The notes: a model not told the origin generated them from the sequence alone. Positions 1-5,860 are shown, counted from the stretch's first letter. The stretch is DNA of 8,198 bases from Oscillospiraceae bacterium (GCA_902795765.1 CADBMQ010000002.1:1-8198), one strand, 5' to 3'. A program made the numbers and translations.

Positions 1-772
1 GATATTTTTCGAGATCGGTATGGAGCTTGTCGATATTCTTCGGCAATGCGAAATCGCAAAGTGCCTGTTTTCTCTCTTCGCTCGGTGCGTTTACATATTT
101 ATCGCCGTACTCTGCTTTGAAGTTCTCTGCGTGTGCGATAATATCCGCTCCCATATATGCATCTTCGGGGATTTCAACTGACGAATCAAAAAGTTGGAGA
201 TAACGTGCTTCAAGAGAAACCTTGAATTTTTCAATCTGGTTGCCTGCGTCATTTACATAAAACTCACGGTCAACATCATATCCTGCGGCTTGCATAATTG
301 ATGCCAAGCAGTCGCCTAATGCACCACCACGAGCATTTCCGATGTGCATAGGGCCTGTCGGGTTGGCAGATACGAACTCTATCAAAACTCGCTTACCCTC
401 GCCAAAATCAGATTTACCATAGTCTTCACCCATCATTTCAACATCTTTCAAGATACTGCTATAATACAAATCTGTGAGGAAGAAGTTGATAAAGCCGGGA
501 CCTGCGATTTCAAATGATTTGATGCAAGTGTTTTCTGTTTCGAGATTGTCGCAGATTATCTGTGCGATTGCACGAGGTGCAAGATGAAAATTTCTTGCGC
601 TAACCATTGCCGCATTTACGGCATAGTCGCCATGCGTTCTATCCTGCGGTACTTCGACAACGAAGTCGGTCGGTTTTTCGCCTGTCAGCGCACCCGACTC
701 GATTGCTTTATCCATTGCGGCAAATACTGCCGTTTTTATCTGCTCCTGAGTTTCCTTTACAATTTTTGACAT
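1..772 (-). CDS. argS: Arginyl-tRNA synthetase, N-terminal 257 residues (3' end beyond the window)
   Basis: Class I aminoacyl-tRNA synthetase that charges tRNA-Arg with arginine in the cytoplasm using ATP. The reading frame is open from ATG at 772 to the left edge and gives 257 residues. Visible parts: an N-terminal additional domain (about 1-115) with the phrases VPQDRTHGDYAVNAA and AGPGFINFFLT, typical of the ArgRS Add-1 domain; then the start of the catalytic Rossmann fold with SANPTGPMHIGNARGG (136-150). The usual HIGH signature reads HIGN here (143-146), a variant I associate with clostridial ArgRS. FYVNDAGNQI (171-180) is another ArgRS hallmark. The KMSKS loop and the anticodon-binding DALR domain would lie outside the window. 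The start is preceded by a weak GGTGA-type ribosome site about 8 nt upstream. It is the last visible gene of the murI-DUF1934-argS operon, 24 nt after DUF1934, with no promoter or terminator between them. Identification is very secure. Confidence 0.96.
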   Translation of the reverse strand, partial: MSKIVKETQEQIKTAVFAAMDKAIESGALTGEKPTDFVVEVPQDRTHGDYAVNAAMVSARNFHLAPRAIAQIICDNLETENTCIKSFEIAGPGFINFFLTDLYYSSILKDVEMMGEDYGKSDFGEGKRVLIEFVSANPTGPMHIGNARGGALGDCLASIMQAAGYDVDREFYVNDAGNQIEKFKVSLEARYLQLFDSSVEIPEDAYMGADIIAHAENFKAEYGDKYVNAPSEERKQALCDFALPKNIDKLHTDLEKY

Positions 773-796
773 ACTAATTTCACCATTTCTTTCTTG

Positions 797-1189
797 CTAA
801 TCTTCTATCGTCATATTCATTTTAACTGTCGTTTCGTTTTCGGCAAGTCCTAAAAGTTTATAATGTATGCGAATTTTTGTTATATTATCGCTGACATCAA
901 TGCTGACTTTGCTTGTGCTGACTTTAACTCTCTGTTCGCCTATTCCCGTGAAATATGTTCCAAAAACACTTTCGTTTTCGACAAATTCAAGTCTGGTCGG
1001 AATTGCAGTATTGCGAAGCAAGATTGCTCTGCCCTTTTCAGCAGTCACAACTGTTCTTGCAGTTGATGTATAAATAGGTTGGTCGAATGCTATCATTCGT
1101 TTGCCGTCTTTAACTTTATGTTCGCACTCGTAGGTTTCGACAATTTCGGGATTGTCATCCACAAGCGAACGGATTGTTAGTTTGCTCAT
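797..1189 (-). CDS. DUF1934 (YwiB-like) beta-barrel protein
   Basis: A 130-residue protein that I place in the DUF1934/YwiB family, small calycin-like beta-barrel proteins of Firmicutes with no established biochemical function. Support is its length, its alternating beta-strand character (for example RMIAFDQPIYTSTARTVV near 32-49, then EFVENESVFGTYFTGIGEQ), the absence of signal peptide or membrane segments, and its position directly upstream of argS, as ywiB is in Bacillus. Its ATG overlaps the murI TGA in an ATGA arrangement (1186-1189), implying translational coupling. An AGGGTG ribosome site lies about 8 nt upstream, inside murI. No catalytic motif is apparent. The family assignment rests on recalled sequence character and context, so it is likely rather than certain; a role linked to wall or translation genes would be guesswork. 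Confidence 0.82.
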   Translation of the reverse strand: MSKLTIRSLVDDNPEIVETYECEHKVKDGKRMIAFDQPIYTSTARTVVTAEKGRAILLRNTAIPTRLEFVENESVFGTYFTGIGEQRVKVSTSKVSIDVSDNITKIRIHYKLLGLAENETTVKMNMTIED

Positions 1190-1992
1190 CCTACATGCAC
1201 CCTTGAAACCGCTTCGCTTACTTCTTCTTGCAAAAACAGTTTTGCCGTATTTGCGAAGTTTTCAGGTCGATCGGTTACATAATATGAATAACTGCCACCT
1301 GTTGTTCGATCGGTTTGCAATCCTTTCTGTTCAATTATCGACTTGCACTCGTGTGCCGTAGCACCGCCTGCGCTTATTAGCGTTACACCTTCGCCGAGAA
1401 TATCACCGATTATCGAAGCGATAAGCGGATAGTGAGTACATCCTAGTATTACCGTATCTGCTCCTGCGCTGATTATTGATTTTAAATAGCGTTCTGCCGC
1501 AAGAATTGTTATCTGATCATCTCGATTTATCAATCCTTCTTCAACAAGCGGTACGAAAAGCGGACATTCAACTCCCGTTATTGAAAGTGTTCTGTCAAGT
1601 TTTAACAATTCCTTATTATATGCACCTGATTTTATGGTTGCGGGTGTTCCGAGAACACCGATTTTGCCGTTCTTTGTCGCATTTACTGCGGCTTTTGCCG
1701 TTGGCTTTACGACACCCAAAAAATCCACAGGCAAATCATCTGCCGTATTCGGTGCTACTGAACTTACCGTTCCACAAGCCGCTACGATGATTTTCACATC
1801 TTTCGAGAGCAAAAATTCCTCGTCTTGACGAGCGTACATTTCGATTGTTTCACGGCTTCTTGTTCCGTACGGCACTCTGCCCGTATCACCAAAAAACACT
1901 ATATCTTCATTAGGCATTATTGTTTTCAACTCTTTGACAAATGTCAAGCCACCAAGTCCTGAATCGAAAACGCCTATCGGACGATTGTCCAT
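1186..1992 (-). CDS. murI: Glutamate racemase
   Basis: Interconverts L- and D-glutamate, supplying D-Glu for the peptidoglycan stem peptide; cofactor-independent, two-base (two-cysteine) mechanism, cytoplasmic. Numbering from the ATG at 1992 gives 268 residues, the usual family length. GVFDSGLGGLT (7-17) holds the catalytic Asp10/Ser11 region. VPYGTRS (40-46) is the Y-G-x-R motif. Cys73 is the first catalytic base and Cys185 in GCTHYPL is the second, with His187 next to it. The first Cys motif, normally ACNTA, reads AACGTVSS, with Gly74 in place of Asn. A longer in-frame reading exists from TTG at 2034, but that codon is only about 5 nt from the predicted transcription start. The ATG at 2004 directly abuts GGAAGGA. 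The ATG at 1992 follows that ribosome site by about 12 nt and places the protein start just before the FDSG strand. First gene of the operon with DUF1934 and argS. Confidence 0.95.
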   Translation of the reverse strand: MDNRPIGVFDSGLGGLTFVKELKTIMPNEDIVFFGDTGRVPYGTRSRETIEMYARQDEEFLLSKDVKIIVAACGTVSSVAPNTADDLPVDFLGVVKPTAKAAVNATKNGKIGVLGTPATIKSGAYNKELLKLDRTLSITGVECPLFVPLVEEGLINRDDQITILAAERYLKSIISAGADTVILGCTHYPLIASIIGDILGEGVTLISAGGATAHECKSIIEQKGLQTDRTTGGSYSYYVTDRPENFANTAKLFLQEEVSEAVSRVHVG

Positions 1993-2004
1993 TGAAATTA
2001 TCAT

Positions 2005-2011
2005 TCCTTCC
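2005..2011 (-). promoter_or_regulatory. Ribosome binding site deciding the murI start
   Basis: Reads GGAAGGA on the minus strand. It sits about 12 nt before ATG 1992, touches ATG 2004 with no spacer, and lies downstream of TTG 2034. Only the 1992 start is compatible with it, although the spacing is slightly long. Confidence 0.6.
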
Positions 2012-2045
2012 GTATTTCGGACACAATATCCCAATTTACTTTGTA

Positions 2046-2074
2046 ATTATACCGCAATTTGCCACTAAAATCAA
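2046..2074 (-). promoter_or_regulatory. SigmaA-type promoter of the murI-DUF1934-argS operon
   Basis: On the minus strand, TTGATT (2069-2074) and TATAAT (2046-2051) are separated by exactly 17 bp. Initiation is predicted near 2039-2040, leaving a leader of about 47 nt before the murI ATG at 1992. The -35 box is embedded in a perfect 5-bp inverted repeat (CCACT at 2062-2066, AGTGG at 2074-2078) that could serve as an operator or be coincidental. Confidence 0.8.
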
Positions 2075-2110
2075 GTGGTTTATTACTTGCAATTATAATT
2101 CATAATTTTA

Positions 2111-2139
2111 TTGACAGTTTTTTAACCGTGTGATATAAT
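2111..2139 (+). promoter_or_regulatory. Perfect-consensus promoter of hppA with extended -10
   Basis: TTGACA (2111-2116), a 17-bp spacer, and TATAAT (2134-2139) preceded by TGA, giving a TGn extended -10. The predicted start is near 2146. The AT-rich stretch 2081-2110 just upstream could act as an UP element. A good ribosome site, AGGAAAGGTG (2166-2175), precedes the hppA ATG at 2186. The combination predicts strong, constitutive sigmaA transcription. Confidence 0.88.
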
Positions 2140-2185
2140 ATCAAGTGGATTTACAACTTAGTAATAGGAAAGGTGTTGTACAAAA

Positions 2186-4276
2186 ATGCAGAATTATTCA
2201 GCATTCATCACACTCGCAGGTGCGACTATAGCTCTCGTTTTTGCCGTCATCATGGCAAAAAGAGTTCTTGGCTTCTCCGAGGGAAACGACCTTATGAAAA
2301 AGATTTCAGGGTCCATCAGAAGCGGTGCGAACGCTTACCTCAAACGGCAGTACACGATTGTTGGTATCTTTTTCGCCGTTATGTTCGTTTTACTCATCGT
2401 TATGGCATTCGTTGGTTTTCTAACACCATTCGTTCCGTTCGCTTTTATTTCGGGCGGTTTCTTCTCGGGACTTTCGGGATTTATCGGTATGAAAATCGCT
2501 ACTGCCGCAAACGCTCGTACTGCTAACGCTTGTCAAGAAGGTCTTAACCGTGGCTTGCGTGTTGCTTTTTCGGCAGGTTCAGTTATGGGCTTCACCGTTG
2601 TTGGTCTTGGCTTGCTCGACATTTCAGTTTGGTTTATCCTTTTGAAATTCGTTTTCAACCTTGAACCCTCTGCTATCACAAGCGCTATGCTTACATTCGG
2701 TATGGGTGCTTCTTCGATGGCTCTCTTTGCAAGAGTTGGTGGCGGTATCTTCACAAAAGCCGCTGACGTTGGTGCAGACTTGGTTGGTAAAGTTGAAGCT
2801 GGTATTCCGGAAGACGACCCTCGTAACCCCGCTGTTATCGCTGATAACGTTGGCGATAATGTTGGTGACGTTGCAGGTATGGGTGCTGACCTTTATGAGT
2901 CTTATGTTGGTTCTATCATCTCTTCGATGGCTCTCGGTGTTGCCGCTTTTGGTAGCAATCAAGTTGGTGCTTTGTCGGTTCCGCTCCTTATTGCGGCCGC
3001 AGGTATTCTCTGCTCTATCATCGGTACATTCTTGGTTCGCACAAAAGAAAATGCTACTCAAAAAGACTTGCTTAGTTCGCTCAGCCGTGGTACGAATTTC
3101 AGCGCAATTATGATTGCTATTGTTTCTTTCCCGATTGTTTGGTTTATGCTTGACGGCAAGAACACTATCGGCATTTACTTCGCTATTCTCGGTGGTTTGC
3201 TTTCGGGTGTGCTTATCGGTCGTGCTACCGAATATTTCACTTCCGACACATACAAGCCTACAAAAAAACTTGCTTCTAAATCAGAAACAGGTAGCGCTAC
3301 TATCATCATCGGTGGTCTTGGTCTTGGTATGATGTCAACTATCATTCCTATCGTTATCGTTGGTGCTTGTATTCTCGTTGCTTACTTCGTATCGGGTGGT
3401 GCAGATTCAGCAAGCAGAGGTTTGTTTGGTATTGCACTTTCCGCAGTTGGTATGCTTTCTACTCTCGGTATCACACTCGCAACTGACGCTTACGGTCCTG
3501 TTGCCGATAACGCAGGCGGTATCGCTGAAATGTCGGGACTTGATTCTTCTGTTCGTAACCGTACAGACGCACTTGACTCGCTCGGCAACACAACTGCCGC
3601 TACTGGTAAAGGTTTTGCAATCGGCTCTGCTGCTTTGACTGCTCTTGCACTTATGGCTTCTTATGTTGACAAGGTTAAAGAGGTTGCAGGTAGTGGCGTT
3701 GACACAACATTCAACCTTATGAACCCGACCGTTCTTGTTGGTTTGTTTATCGGTGCTTGCTTGCCGTTCGTTTTTGCGGCTCTCACTATGGGTTCTGTTG
3801 GTAAGGCTGCTCAATCTATCGTTGTTGAAGTTCGTCGTCAGTTTAAGTCTATCAAAGGTTTGATGGACGGCAAGGCTGATCCTGACTACGCAACTTGCGT
3901 TGACCTTTGTACAAAGGCAAGTTTGCGTGAGATGATTTTGCCGACTATCGTTGCTATCGTTGCTCCGATTGCAACAGGTTTGTTGCTCGGTTATCACGGC
4001 GTTGTTGGTATGCTCGCAGGTGCGACTGCAAGTGGTTTCTTGCTTGCGATATTTATGTCGAACTCGGGCGGTGCTTGGGATAACGCTAAGAAGTATATCG
4101 AAAGCGGTGTTCACGGCGGTAAGGGTAGCGATCAGCACAAGGCTGCTGTCGTTGGCGATACTGTTGGCGATCCGTTTAAAGATACTTCGGGACCTGCTAT
4201 CAACATTCTCATCAAGTTGCTTTCGATGGTTTCCATCGTGTTTGCGGCTCTTGTTGTTAACTGCTCGATTTTCTAA
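2186..4276 (+). CDS. hppA: Membrane-bound ion-pumping pyrophosphatase (K+-dependent type; Na+ and/or H+ translocating)
   Basis: Hydrolyses cytoplasmic pyrophosphate and uses the energy to pump Na+ or H+ across the cell membrane. It has 696 residues, within the family range, with about 16 predicted hydrophobic helices. Substrate and Mg-binding motifs are intact: DVGADLVGKVEAG (195-207), ADNVGDNVGDVAGMGADL (219-236), ATDAYGPVADNAGG (432-445), and the C-terminal VVGDTVGDPFKDTSGPAIN (655-673). GNTTAATGKG (467-476) carries Ala471, where K+-independent enzymes have Lys, so K+ dependence is expected. Glu238 in LYESYV lies in the segment used to separate Na+ from H+ pumps, but that choice cannot be settled by eye; Na+ pumping is common among K+-dependent clostridial enzymes. 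It is a single-gene transcription unit with its own strong promoter and a terminator just after the stop, divergent from murI. The codons are rich in GGT, GTT and GCT, consistent with high expression. Confidence 0.97.
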   Translation: MQNYSAFITLAGATIALVFAVIMAKRVLGFSEGNDLMKKISGSIRSGANAYLKRQYTIVGIFFAVMFVLLIVMAFVGFLTPFVPFAFISGGFFSGLSGFIGMKIATAANARTANACQEGLNRGLRVAFSAGSVMGFTVVGLGLLDISVWFILLKFVFNLEPSAITSAMLTFGMGASSMALFARVGGGIFTKAADVGADLVGKVEAGIPEDDPRNPAVIADNVGDNVGDVAGMGADLYESYVGSIISSMALGVAAFGSNQVGALSVPLLIAAAGILCSIIGTFLVRTKENATQKDLLSSLSRGTNFSAIMIAIVSFPIVWFMLDGKNTIGIYFAILGGLLSGVLIGRATEYFTSDTYKPTKKLASKSETGSATIIIGGLGLGMMSTIIPIVIVGACILVAYFVSGGADSASRGLFGIALSAVGMLSTLGITLATDAYGPVADNAGGIAEMSGLDSSVRNRTDALDSLGNTTAATGKGFAIGSAALTALALMASYVDKVKEVAGSGVDTTFNLMNPTVLVGLFIGACLPFVFAALTMGSVGKAAQSIVVEVRRQFKSIKGLMDGKADPDYATCVDLCTKASLREMILPTIVAIVAPIATGLLLGYHGVVGMLAGATASGFLLAIFMSNSGGAWDNAKKYIESGVHGGKGSDQHKAAVVGDTVGDPFKDTSGPAINILIKLLSMVSIVFAALVVNCSIF

Positions 4277-4293
4277 TTCAATAACTGCATAAG

Positions 4294-4326
4294 AAAAAGG
4301 TGTAGCCGATTGGTTACACCTTTTTT
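4294..4326. terminator. Bidirectional intrinsic terminator between hppA and the STAS-kinase gene
   Basis: A 9-bp stem (4299-4307 with 4312-4320, one G-T pair) and GATT loop is flanked by AAAAA on the left and TTTTTT on the right. It reads as a rho-independent terminator on both strands, 18 nt after the hppA stop on the plus strand and about 18 nt after the stop of the gene at 4344 on the minus strand. It therefore separates two converging transcripts. Confidence 0.92.
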
Positions 4327-4343
4327 GTTTGTTAATTCAGTTT

Positions 4344-5522
4344 TTAGAAATCAAGTGTTGTTACTTTTTCAAGCAACTCTTCGATATTCTTTTTGCAATA
4401 CTCGATAACTGATTTGGTATTATCTGAGTCGGGATCGCGTCTTATTGTGTGACGCATAAGTCTTACAAGGCTCAAAAGACGAGCTTTTTGTGTTACATCA
4501 TTTATGCGGTCTTCGTCAGTTGTTTCGAGATAAATCGGAATGAATTTGTTCCAAATTTCTTTTGCAACATCACATTTAATTCCAAGAAATCCTTCAACAT
4601 TTGACGGGTCTACCTCTGCAAATCCAACGTATGTAATGAATACATTTGCAAGTTCAAAAATCGGGTGACCATAAGAAAGGGTGTCCATATCAATGAGGAT
4701 TGCTTCATCCCCCTGCATCATAACATTGTTTGTATGATAGTCGCAGTGAATCATATTTGTTGTGTTTGGTGCATCGTCGATGAGCTTCTTAACTTTTGCA
4801 TAAGTTTCTTCGCTGATGTACGGTTTATCTGTTTCAAGCCAGTTTAACACAAACGGCTTGATATCAGGCAACTTTTCGGTATCTACCTGAGTTTTGTGAA
4901 TTTGTTTGAGCATATCTGCGTAGTATTTCACATACTTGTCAAGATTGTCTTCGTTTTCTGCGATAAGTTGTGAAAGCGACTTTGCATCAAGAAGTTCAAA
5001 AACCGAACCATATTTATCGCCAACCTTTACAACATCATACGATATTGCAGTCGGAATACCAAGCACGAATGCGTAACGAGCAAATTCACGCTCACGATGA
5101 ATGTCGGGCAAACTATCGCTATTAAAATAAACTTTTACGATAGTATCAGAATTCAAACGATAAACTGCACCCTTTGCACCCTTACCGATAATTTTGCAGC
5201 CGTCTACCGACATATGACGATAGCCCTTTTCTATCGGAATGATTTCGGTGAAGCCTGTCATTTCAAAAATCTCATATACCTCAGAAGATACATTGATGAT
5301 TTTTGCGTCCGCTTCTTCTTTGCGAAGTCGCAAAATCACACGAAGTCCTGCACTCGAAACATACTCGAGCTTATCTGCATCTATAATAACATTACTATGT
5401 TCGAGAGTTTTACGATAATTTGTAATTTCATCTTCAACATAGGAAGCATTTGTTGAATCAACTCTGCCTATCGGTGAGAGATACAAAATGCCTTCTTTTA
5501 CTTCTGCACTTACAATACCCAT
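4344..5522 (-). CDS. STAS domain fused to an aminoglycoside phosphotransferase-like kinase
   Basis: A 392-residue two-domain protein. Residues 1 to about 100 form a STAS (anti-sigma-factor antagonist) domain: a beta-strand start (GILYLSPIGRVDSTNA, 11-26), then IIDADKLEYVSSAGLRVIL (46-64), where Ser56/Ser57 match the phosphorylatable Ser of SpoIIAA-like proteins. The C-terminal part is a protein-kinase-like phosphotransferase: glycine-rich loop GKGAKGAVYRL (113-123), Lys130 in TIVKVY, Glu146 in helix C, catalytic HCDYHTNN (259-266; Asp261, Asn266), and the metal site LIDMD (276-280). All key residues are present, so it should be active. It resembles the family I know as TIGR02172, first noted as a Fibrobacter succinogenes paralogous family; its substrate is unknown. 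An ATG at 5612 would add 30 residues but lies upstream of the predicted promoter. ATG 5522 has AGAGGTG 6 nt before it and begins at the STAS fold. It is divergent from scfA and shares a control region with it. Confidence 0.87.
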   Translation of the reverse strand: MGIVSAEVKEGILYLSPIGRVDSTNASYVEDEITNYRKTLEHSNVIIDADKLEYVSSAGLRVILRLRKEEADAKIINVSSEVYEIFEMTGFTEIIPIEKGYRHMSVDGCKIIGKGAKGAVYRLNSDTIVKVYFNSDSLPDIHREREFARYAFVLGIPTAISYDVVKVGDKYGSVFELLDAKSLSQLIAENEDNLDKYVKYYADMLKQIHKTQVDTEKLPDIKPFVLNWLETDKPYISEETYAKVKKLIDDAPNTTNMIHCDYHTNNVMMQGDEAILIDMDTLSYGHPIFELANVFITYVGFAEVDPSNVEGFLGIKCDVAKEIWNKFIPIYLETTDEDRINDVTQKARLLSLVRLMRHTIRRDPDSDNTKSVIEYCKKNIEELLEKVTTLDF

Positions 5523-5528
5523 TTTTCG

Positions 5529-5535
5529 CACCTCT
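5529..5535 (-). promoter_or_regulatory. Ribosome binding site fixing the STAS-kinase start
   Basis: Reads AGAGGTG on the minus strand, 6 nt before ATG 5522. It is the only good ribosome site among the in-frame start options and supports the 392-residue protein over the longer 422-residue reading. Confidence 0.75.
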
Positions 5536-5553
5536 TTTTTTGTTGCTAACATT

Positions 5554-5562
5554 ATTATATCA
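5554..5562 (-). promoter_or_regulatory. Extended -10 promoter for the STAS-kinase gene
   Basis: The minus strand reads TGATATAAT: TATAAT at 5554-5559 with a TGn extension at 5560-5562. No convincing -35 box is present at 16-18 bp; that position falls in the centre of the inverted repeat at 5566-5598, so activity would rely on the extended -10 or on a bound protein. Predicted start is near 5547, about 25 nt before ATG 5522. Confidence 0.6.
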
Positions 5563-5565
5563 TAT

Positions 5566-5598
5566 AAATTCAAAAAAAGATAGACTTTTTTTGAATTT
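5566..5598. repeat. Perfect 14-bp inverted repeat between divergent promoters
   Basis: Left arm AAATTCAAAAAAAG (5566-5579), 5-bp centre ATAGA (5580-5584), right arm CTTTTTTTGAATTT (5585-5598), with no mismatches. It lies outside any gene, covers the -35 zone of the minus-strand promoter, and ends 7 bp before the -35 box of scfA. It could be a regulator binding site for both genes. Because it sits between divergent promoters, neither promoter's transcript would include it, which argues against a terminator role for the flanking genes. The A/T tracts could also simply bend DNA or act as an UP element. Confidence 0.75.
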
Positions 5599-5605
5599 TG
5601 TCCAC

Positions 5606-5634
5606 TTGACATTGATTGTCGACTGTGGTATAAT
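5606..5634 (+). promoter_or_regulatory. Perfect-consensus promoter of scfA with extended -10
   Basis: TTGACA (5606-5611), a 17-bp spacer, and TATAAT (5629-5634) preceded by TGG as a TGn extended -10. Predicted start is near 5641, giving a leader of about 24 nt with a GAGG ribosome site at 5652-5655, 9 nt before the scfA ATG. The -35 region is preceded by CCAC, making CCACTTGACA. High basal transcription is expected unless something binding the adjacent inverted repeat prevents it. Confidence 0.88.
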
Positions 5635-5664
5635 TAGAAAAAATAAATTGTGAGGTTTTATATA

Positions 5665-5814
5665 ATGAAACACATTAAAACTTTGGAAACTAAAAATCTT
5701 TGCGAAAGCGCTAAAAACGATGGCTGTGGCGAATGCCAAACTTCTTGCCAATCAGCTTGCAAAACAAGTTGTGGTATTGCTAACCAGCAGTGCGAGAACA
5801 AAGAAGAAAAGTAA
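5665..5814 (+). CDS. scfA: SCIFF ranthipeptide precursor (six-cysteine peptide, here with seven Cys)
   Basis: A 49-residue ribosomally made peptide that serves as substrate for the neighbouring radical SAM maturase. The N-terminus MKHIKTLETKNL is the conserved SCIFF leader. The C-terminal half carries the core cysteines 21, 24, 28, 32, 36 and 43, with spacing C-x2-C-x3-C-x3-C-x3-C-x6-C, embedded in CGECQTSCQSACKTSC (21-36). The name SCIFF refers to six cysteines in about forty-five residues, which fits. An additional Cys13 lies in the leader portion. The residue after Cys36 is Gly37. Start choice is clear: GAGG at 5652-5655 lies 9 nt upstream and the leader begins at this Met. There is no signal peptide, so the precursor is cytosolic before maturation. 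It has a strong promoter of its own and is followed by a hairpin and then scfB, the usual order. The biological role of mature SCIFF peptides is not settled; proposals include signalling. Confidence 0.95.
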   Translation: MKHIKTLETKNLCESAKNDGCGECQTSCQSACKTSCGIANQQCENKEEK

Positions 5815-5832
5815 TTTTGTTTTATAGCAATC

Positions 5833-5860
5833 TGCCGCCGTGTTATATGGCGGCACTTTT
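5833..5860 (+). terminator. Partial terminator or attenuator hairpin between scfA and scfB
   Basis: A perfect 7-bp GC-rich stem, TGCCGCC (5833-5839) with GGCGGCA (5849-5855), has a 9-nt loop and is followed by CTTTT then CAT. The stem is strong but the U-run is short, so incomplete termination is likely. It starts 18 nt after the scfA stop. Expected effect: more scfA than scfB message, or stabilisation of a short scfA transcript. Confidence 0.7.

Noticed and set aside
584..769. Short plus-strand frame opposite argS
   Set aside because: Lies entirely antisense to the conserved ArgRS N-terminal domain and has no ribosome site or family match.
1993..2034. Longer murI reading from TTG at 2034
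   Set aside because: That codon is only about 5 nt from the predicted transcription start, and the added 14 residues precede the conserved fold with no matching family sequence.
2661..3113. Overlapping plus-strand frame within hppA, with similar frames at 3114-3332 and 3951-4292
   Set aside because: Leu/Val/Ser-rich shadow frames of a membrane protein gene; no independent start signals.
3407..4138. 243-residue open frame on the minus strand inside hppA
   Set aside because: Antisense to the strongly conserved pyrophosphatase; composition rich in Cys, Asn, Thr and Arg typical of a mirrored GC-biased third position; no ribosome site or recognisable domain.
5566..5598. The palindrome as an intrinsic terminator
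   Set aside because: It lies between divergent promoters, so no visible gene is transcribed through it; the stem is almost all A-T pairs.
5523..5612. N-terminal 30-residue extension of the STAS-kinase protein
   Set aside because: It would be encoded through the promoter -10 and the palindrome; the ribosome site and STAS homology both point to ATG 5522.
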